This document shows positions 60,344 through 64,000 of a stretch of 64,000 nucleotides of DNA, one piece after another. The position numbers were made by a program, and so were the translations under genes. The stretch covers positions 124,001-188,000 of the forward strand of contig NZ_QGTD01000013.1 in NCBI RefSeq assembly GCF_003176895.1, in the 5' to 3' direction. Source of the DNA: Gracilibacillus dipsosauri (GTDB lineage: Bacteria; Bacillota; Bacilli; Bacillales; Amphibacillaceae). The number at the start of each line of letters is the position of its first letter. Within the stretch, counting starts at the first letter, position 1. The notes under the pieces are model-generated. The model was given only the letters and a program-made list of their open reading frames with translations. It ran no database searches and was not told where the DNA came from.

Positions 60344-61033
60344 TTATTCCTTTACTTTGATGATAAATGGATAAACTTGTACGTTTTCACCGAACTTAAA
60401 TTCGGCCCAAATTTTGTACATGCCCGGGGTTGGGAAATATGCATTAAACTTAGTAGTGACTTCTGTTTCCGGGTGAACATGAATATACTGTTCAACGTTT
60501 TCGTCAATAATAACCACATGACCTAATGCACCGAGATATGGATCTGATTTTTCTCCTTGTGTATCAAACACTAATGGAACTTCTTTTCCAACCACTGCGT
60601 TCCCAGCATTTAAGGTCACTGTTTTGCCTCCACTTTCTTTTGTCCAGCTATCCTTTTTACCGAGAGTGACTTTACTTGTTGCCCGTGTCCCAACCTGAAG
60701 AGTATTTGGCTTTATCTGATAAGCCTTATTTTCTGGTGTAATGTCAACGAATGCCTGGTAGGTACCATCACTCAATACCTGTTCTACCGAATAGATTCCC
60801 TGTTGCTCCTTTACTGGATGCAGATGATAATACTTCTCTAAATCATTAGAAATAATGATAAAATGCATCTCTTTCTCATGTTGTATAGCAAGCTCTGGCG
60901 GCTTTCCATTATTATCTTCCAGCTTAATCAGAATTTTTCCATTTTCATAGGTCACATCTGTCTTAATCTCTGATTTGGCATGATGATGGTGCTGATGAGC
61001 ATGGTGGTGATGATTATGTTCACTGTGGTTCAT
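60344..61033 (-). CDS. His-rich probable copper-binding protein
   Basis: A 229-residue protein with an N-terminal His cluster (HNHHHHAHQHHHHA), no signal peptide, and two similar beta-rich halves. Each half ends in a HxHP motif: EKYYHLHPVKE and EQYIHVHPETE, and both have P..G.Y strands (SDGTYQAFVDI, TPGMYKIWAEF). The duplicated motif suggests two metal sites. I do not know a characterised homologue; position beside CopZ and the copper operon suggests copper or zinc binding. Lack of an export signal is odd for a protein of this composition. Confidence 0.65.
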   Translation of the reverse strand: MNHSEHNHHHHAHQHHHHAKSEIKTDVTYENGKILIKLEDNNGKPPELAIQHEKEMHFIIISNDLEKYYHLHPVKEQQGIYSVEQVLSDGTYQAFVDITPENKAYQIKPNTLQVGTRATSKVTLGKKDSWTKESGGKTVTLNAGNAVVGKEVPLVFDTQGEKSDPYLGALGHVVIIDENVEQYIHVHPETEVTTKFNAYFPTPGMYKIWAEFKFGENVQVYPFIIKVKE

Positions 61034-61108
61034 TGTTTATTCCTCCCTTTGAATTTCTGTGTTGATAAAACATTGTTATATATAGATTGTGCTATATAGT
61101 GAGATTTT

Positions 61109-61136
61109 AATCAGCAGGGTTTTTACCCCACTGATT
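61109..61136. repeat. Palindrome AATCAGCAGGG...CCCCACTGATT
   Basis: AATCAG/CTGATT outer arms with near-complementary G/C inner arms around TTTTTA, upstream of the His-rich gene and downstream of the second copZ. Third member of the ATCAG...CTGAT palindrome group. Confidence 0.55.
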
Positions 61137-61187
61137 ATCAGTGAAACTTACCGGGATGCTTCATGCTATAATTAAAGTACGACCGTT

Positions 61188-61394
61188 CTAAACAACCTCG
61201 TAACCTTGTTCTTCAATCGTCTCTTTAATCACTTTCAAATCCACTATTTCAGAGTCAAACGTTACGTCAACTTTCGCATCATCCAAATGAACCTTAACTG
61301 CCTCCACACCGTTAAGTTCTCCTACACTTCCTTCAATGGAACTTACACAATGCCCACAAGACATACCTTCTACATTAAGTGTTGTATTTGTCAT
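61188..61394 (-). CDS. Second CopZ-like copper chaperone
   Basis: A 68-residue metal-binding domain with MSCGHC and the ending EEQGYEVV. It is similar to CopZ at 54668 but clearly diverged (NVEGMSCGHCVSSIEG). AGGAGG precedes the ATG and a CsoR-type box is in its promoter, so it is copper regulated and may serve the His-rich protein or load CopA in parallel. Confidence 0.9.
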   Translation of the reverse strand: MTNTTLNVEGMSCGHCVSSIEGSVGELNGVEAVKVHLDDAKVDVTFDSEIVDLKVIKETIEEQGYEVV

Positions 61395-61433
61395 TTTAAT
61401 TACCTCCTAATTTTTATTTCGCCCTCATCATAC

Positions 61434-61457
61434 CATACCCCCCTAATGTATTGTCAA
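61434..61457 (-). promoter_or_regulatory. CsoR-type box and promoter of the second copZ
   Basis: Minus-strand TTGACA (61452-61457) is followed by the dyad ATACATTAGGGGGGTAT (61435-61451), the same pattern as at csoR. The likely -10, TATGAT, is 19 bp from the -35, one to two bases longer than usual. Confidence 0.72.
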
Positions 61458-61590
61458 GCTATAAAATTATTAACACATATGTTTTCAAAATAAAAATCAG
61501 GTAGAAATAAAAATTTCCACCTGATTTTCTGGTTTTTCAAACATGTAAACAATTTGCCTATAAGTATCTCTACTAGGCTATTAAGTTTAA

Positions 61591-62268
61591 TTAGCCTCTT
61601 ATCATATTAAGCAACAACGAAACATCGTTTGTAGAACCGACAGATATGATTTTCTTCTGTGTGACATCAACAAACTCCTTTAATCTCTCAGCAAGGTCGG
61701 ACCGTGTTACAATTACATCTGCATCGCGAATGGACTGCATAATACGATCTTTAGGAGACTCCTGTACATCAATTGTATCAATTTCTGCGGAAGCCACCCG
61801 TCTCAATTCATCTAAATAGAAGATACATGAGCTGATCTTGCACTCAACAAAGAGGTAGTGTGTCTTCTGCTTCTGGGGTTCTCCAAACAATTGGGTGTAG
61901 GCAAATCCAGCTAATAAAACATCGTCGATTTTAAATCCTGATTCGTAAGCATCCTTTATTGTTTGTTCCACAAAGTTGAAATAGGAATGCTGTGTTTTAA
62001 ATCTTTCAATTTCTTCTTCGCCGGCAACTTGCGTCCCTCGTCCCTTTTGCATCAATAACAGGCCTTCTTCCTTTAATTGAGAGTATACCCCCTGAATCGT
62101 ATTCCTGTTAATGGATAATTGATCCGCTAACTGATTGGTCGAAGGAAGTATATCTCCAGAATTAAGTAATCCTTTCCCTATTAGCCACTTTATCTGTTCC
62201 CTTATCTGCACATTAATTGGTAAAGGAGAATGAGCATCTATTTTAAAAAGTAATCCTGAATGTTCCAT
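61591..62268 (-). CDS. GntR-family regulator (YtrA-like HTH, novel C-terminal part)
   Basis: A 225-residue protein: N-terminal GntR winged helix (PINVQIREQIKWLI, STNQLADQLSINRNTIQGVY) and a C-terminal alpha/beta domain of about 130 residues that is neither the FCD, UTRA nor aminotransferase type I know; it has two adjacent Cys-containing strands (VECKISSCIFYLDELRRV) and DADVIVTRSDLAE. ATG 62268 follows GTGAGG. It faces the osmC-like gene across 214 bp with TTAACTA repeats, so it likely represses itself and that gene. Confidence 0.8.
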   Translation of the reverse strand: MEHSGLLFKIDAHSPLPINVQIREQIKWLIGKGLLNSGDILPSTNQLADQLSINRNTIQGVYSQLKEEGLLLMQKGRGTQVAGEEEIERFKTQHSYFNFVEQTIKDAYESGFKIDDVLLAGFAYTQLFGEPQKQKTHYLFVECKISSCIFYLDELRRVASAEIDTIDVQESPKDRIMQSIRDADVIVTRSDLAERLKEFVDVTQKKIISVGSTNDVSLLLNMIRG

Positions 62269-62292
62269 ATTTAATTCCTCACCTTTCATACT

Positions 62293-62302
62293 TAACTAGT
62301 TA
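62293..62302. promoter_or_regulatory. TAACTAGTTA operator candidate at the gntR gene
   Basis: A perfect 10-bp palindrome 25 bp upstream of the gntR start, related to the TTAACTA repeats at the divergent promoter. Confidence 0.5.
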
Positions 62303-62388
62303 TCTAGGTATATTTAGATTAATGAAGGAAACAAAAAAATGCAAGTATTATATGAATTAGCTAAATTAACTAAGTAAGAAACTAAAGA

Positions 62389-62449
62389 TTGACAAGCAAT
62401 ACACTATTTAGTACAATACGCTTCACAGTTAACTAATTAACTAGTAAAC
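62389..62449 (+). promoter_or_regulatory. Promoter and GntR operator of the osmC-like gene
   Basis: TTGACA (62389-62394) and TACAAT (62412-62417) are 17 bp apart. Directly after the likely start lies GTTAACTAATTAACTAGTAA (62428-62447), containing two TTAACTA half-sites, a roadblock position for a repressor. Confidence 0.75.
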
Positions 62450-62482
62450 TGTATATCATTAATTGTGTAGGAGTGGTACGAA

Positions 62483-62908
62483 ATGGCTGAAATAAAAATG
62501 GTTTGGAACGGAAATACCAAAGGTAATGGTAAAATACAAGGGGAAAATCTTAAAACTGATATCGCTATACCCCAATCTTTAGGAGGAAGTGGAGAAGGCA
62601 CAGATCCTAAAGAATTACTGTTAGCTTCTGCAGCAACATGCTACGCAACAACACTTGTCTATATGCTGGAGACAAAAGATCTGCCTGTTATTGAATTTAC
62701 GATGAAGTCGAAAGCAAATGTTTCAAGAGAAGACGGCATTCAAATTATCCATCAACCACATATTGTTTTAACAAGTGAAGCAACAGAAAAGCAAAGTCAA
62801 GCAGCTGATAGAGCATTTATATCCGCTGATAAATCATGTGCAGTCGGAAATATATTAAAAAAAGCAGACGCCCAAATAACTATTGAAGGAAAAGTAACAG
62901 TAAAGTAA
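62483..62908 (+). CDS. OsmC/Ohr-family peroxide-reducing protein
   Basis: A 141-residue protein of the OsmC fold with the first catalytic Cys in LASAATCYATTLVYML (Cys about 53) and the second in SADKSCAVGNIL (Cys about 119). OsmC-family proteins reduce organic hydroperoxides or hydrogen polysulfide. ATG 62483 follows AGGAGTGG. With the thioredoxin-like gene 68 bp downstream and GntR control it forms a small redox-stress unit. Confidence 0.88.
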   Translation: MAEIKMVWNGNTKGNGKIQGENLKTDIAIPQSLGGSGEGTDPKELLLASAATCYATTLVYMLETKDLPVIEFTMKSKANVSREDGIQIIHQPHIVLTSEATEKQSQAADRAFISADKSCAVGNILKKADAQITIEGKVTVK

Positions 62909-62976
62909 AAGCTTCATAAGGAAAATAATAAATTGTCCTTATGTTCTATTCCTTCCATCTTAGAAGGAGGAGCAAT

Positions 62977-63312
62977 TTGAAAAAGATAAATGAGTTAACT
63001 TCAATTAAAATGACAGAGGATTTTCTTAAAGATAATGAGCTAAGTTTCCTTTACGTATCCACCCCAGATTGTAGTACATGTCATGCTATTCTGCCCAAGC
63101 TAACGGAATTGCTAGATCAATATCCTCTCATTCAGCTTGGTCACATTGATGCTACGAAAGTGGAAGAAGTGGCCGAGAAATTTTTAATTCTCTCAGCTCC
63201 TGTATTGATTCTGATGATTAATAACAAAGAATATATACGAGAGGGACGTTTTGTTCGCTTTAAACAACTAGATGAAAAAATAAGGAAGATTTATGAATTG
63301 TACTCAAAATAA
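62977..63312 (+). CDS. Thioredoxin-family protein
   Basis: A 111-residue thioredoxin fold with active motif CSTC (VSTPDCSTCHAILPKL) and cis-Pro in LSAPVLILM. TTG at 62977 directly behind AGAAGGAGGAG is used; the ATG at 62941 lacks a ribosome site. The active motif differs from the CGPC of housekeeping thioredoxins, as in YtpP-like Bacillus proteins. Probably co-transcribed with the osmC-like gene and a reductant for it. Confidence 0.85.
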   Translation: MKKINELTSIKMTEDFLKDNELSFLYVSTPDCSTCHAILPKLTELLDQYPLIQLGHIDATKVEEVAEKFLILSAPVLILMINNKEYIREGRFVRFKQLDEKIRKIYELYSK

Positions 63313-63360
63313 TCAAGTATGCAAAAAAAATGTATAGGAATAAGGCTCTTAGATATTCAT

Positions 63361-63400
63361 TAACACGGGTACAGTTCTTAGAACTATACCCGTGTTTTTT
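63361..63400 (+). terminator. Terminator of the osmC-thioredoxin unit
   Basis: AACACGGGTA / TACCCGTGTT outer stem with an inner AGTTCT/AGAACT stem, followed by T6. Confidence 0.92.
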
Positions 63401-63543
63401 ATTAGGACAAGGGTTCATTAACTTCTTTCATTAATAAAGTCAATCAGATAAAAGACTTTATTTATTCTATGTATCGATTCACAAGTCATCGTTTAAAATA
63501 TACTAAGTACGGGAAAATTTTCATAGTAAAGGAGTTGGGTAAT

Positions 63544-64000
63544 ATGAATATTCAACACATTCGTAACGCGACATTAGTTGTAGAATATGCAGGTAAAAAG
63601 TTTTTAATTGATCCAATGTTAGCAGACAAGGGGGCATATCCACCGTTCCCGAATGCACCAAGAGATGATCAGTATAATCCTTTAGTAAGTTTGCCAACTT
63701 CTATTGAAGATATTATCATAGATATTGATGCTGTCATCGTCACACACCTACATTATGATCATTGGGATGAAGCAGCTAAAGAAGCATTACCAAAAGAAAT
63801 TAAACTATTCTCTCAAAATGAAGAAGATGCTGCAGAGATTCGCAACGCCGGTTTCCAAAATGTCGAGATTTTACAAGAAGACACAGTCTTCGAAGGTATT
63901 CAATTAGTTAAAACAAAGGGTGAACATGGAAGAGGAGAAATTTTAAAAGTTGCTGGTCAAGTTTGTGGTATTGTCTTCAAACATTCAACAGAAAAAACAT
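63544..64000 (+). CDS. Metallo-beta-lactamase-fold hydrolase, N-terminal part
   Basis: An open frame that runs off the window end, 152 codons seen. It reads MNIQHIRNATLVVEYAGKKF, LIDPMLADKGAYPPFP and VIVTHLHYDHWDEAAKE: the HxHxDH zinc motif of the UlaG/YtkL-like branch of metallo-beta-lactamase hydrolases. GGAG lies eleven bases before the ATG. Substrate unknown; the end of the protein is not visible. Confidence 0.85.
   Translation, partial: MNIQHIRNATLVVEYAGKKFLIDPMLADKGAYPPFPNAPRDDQYNPLVSLPTSIEDIIIDIDAVIVTHLHYDHWDEAAKEALPKEIKLFSQNEEDAAEIRNAGFQNVEILQEDTVFEGIQLVKTKGEHGRGEILKVAGQVCGIVFKHSTEKT

Noticed and set aside
1-64000. CRISPR array, rRNA or intact tRNA genes, prophage or plasmid replication genes
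   Set aside because: No regularly spaced repeats, rRNA-like stretches, full cloverleaf sequences, or phage or replication proteins were seen.

Overview
The window looks like the chromosome of a low-GC, endospore-forming Bacillaceae. Gene order, ribosome-binding sites of the AGGAGG type and gene content suggest a Gracilibacillus, Oceanobacillus or Virgibacillus relative, but I cannot name a species. An alpha/beta-type small acid-soluble spore protein and a probable coat protein point to sporulation. No rRNA gene, intact tRNA gene, CRISPR array or prophage was seen.

Region 1 (1-1332) is the end of a decayed IS3-family insertion sequence. Region 2 (1362-15000) is an anaerobic and nitric-oxide island: an Fnr regulator, a radical SAM/SPASM protein, a CuA-type heme-copper enzyme operon with its Sco assembly factor, a Ric/ScdA di-iron repair protein, a YwiC-like membrane protein, a second hemerythrin-like protein, a second Crp/Fnr protein, anaerobic ribonucleotide reductase (nrdD, nrdG and a redoxin) and a divergent acetolactate synthase. 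Six promoters here carry FNR-type boxes of 16 bp placed about 32 bp from a -10 box (31 to 33 bp in one case). The catalytic subunit labelled by family as a ba3 oxidase has Asn where the cross-linked Tyr belongs, so it is more likely an electrogenic CuA nitric oxide reductase.

Region 3 (15006-18735) holds a monothiol thioredoxin-like protein, a YqcI/YcgG protein, two small sporulation-type proteins and malate:quinone oxidoreductase. Region 4 (19017-39969) is carbohydrate catabolism: a secreted GH43 arabinanase; a DUF1537 kinase, PdxA2 dehydrogenase and KdgT-type permease operon with a degenerate PrpR-like regulator; a GH95 glycosidase with a lipoprotein binding protein; an ABC sugar importer without ATPase; and a non-phosphorylative (Weimberg-type) pentonate route (YagF-type dehydratase, FAH-fold dehydratase, ketoglutarate-semialdehyde dehydrogenase) with an IclR regulator. 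Identical 17-bp palindromes lie before the two catabolic units. CcpA (cre) sites punctuate the region. A protein kinase and a Ser/Arg/His-rich small protein sit tail to tail inside it.

Region 5 (40137-47121) has a MerR-controlled zinc alcohol dehydrogenase and an operon of CcdA, a ResA-like thioredoxin and a two-component system. Region 6 (47215-51083) is a CstR-controlled persulfide and sulfide detoxification operon. Region 7 (51158-54351) is a patchy stretch with a tRNA-like relic, a frameshifted uppP, a CorC-domain relic and an AraC-type regulator. Region 8 (54668-61457) is a copper island: CopZ, CopA, CsoR, an MFS exporter, a small siroheme-type protein, a glutaredoxin-like protein, a His-rich protein and a second CopZ, with CsoR-type boxes in the promoter spacers. 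The window closes with a GntR regulator facing an OsmC/thioredoxin-like pair and the start of a metallo-beta-lactamase-fold protein. All assignments rest on reading the sequence; no database search was run.
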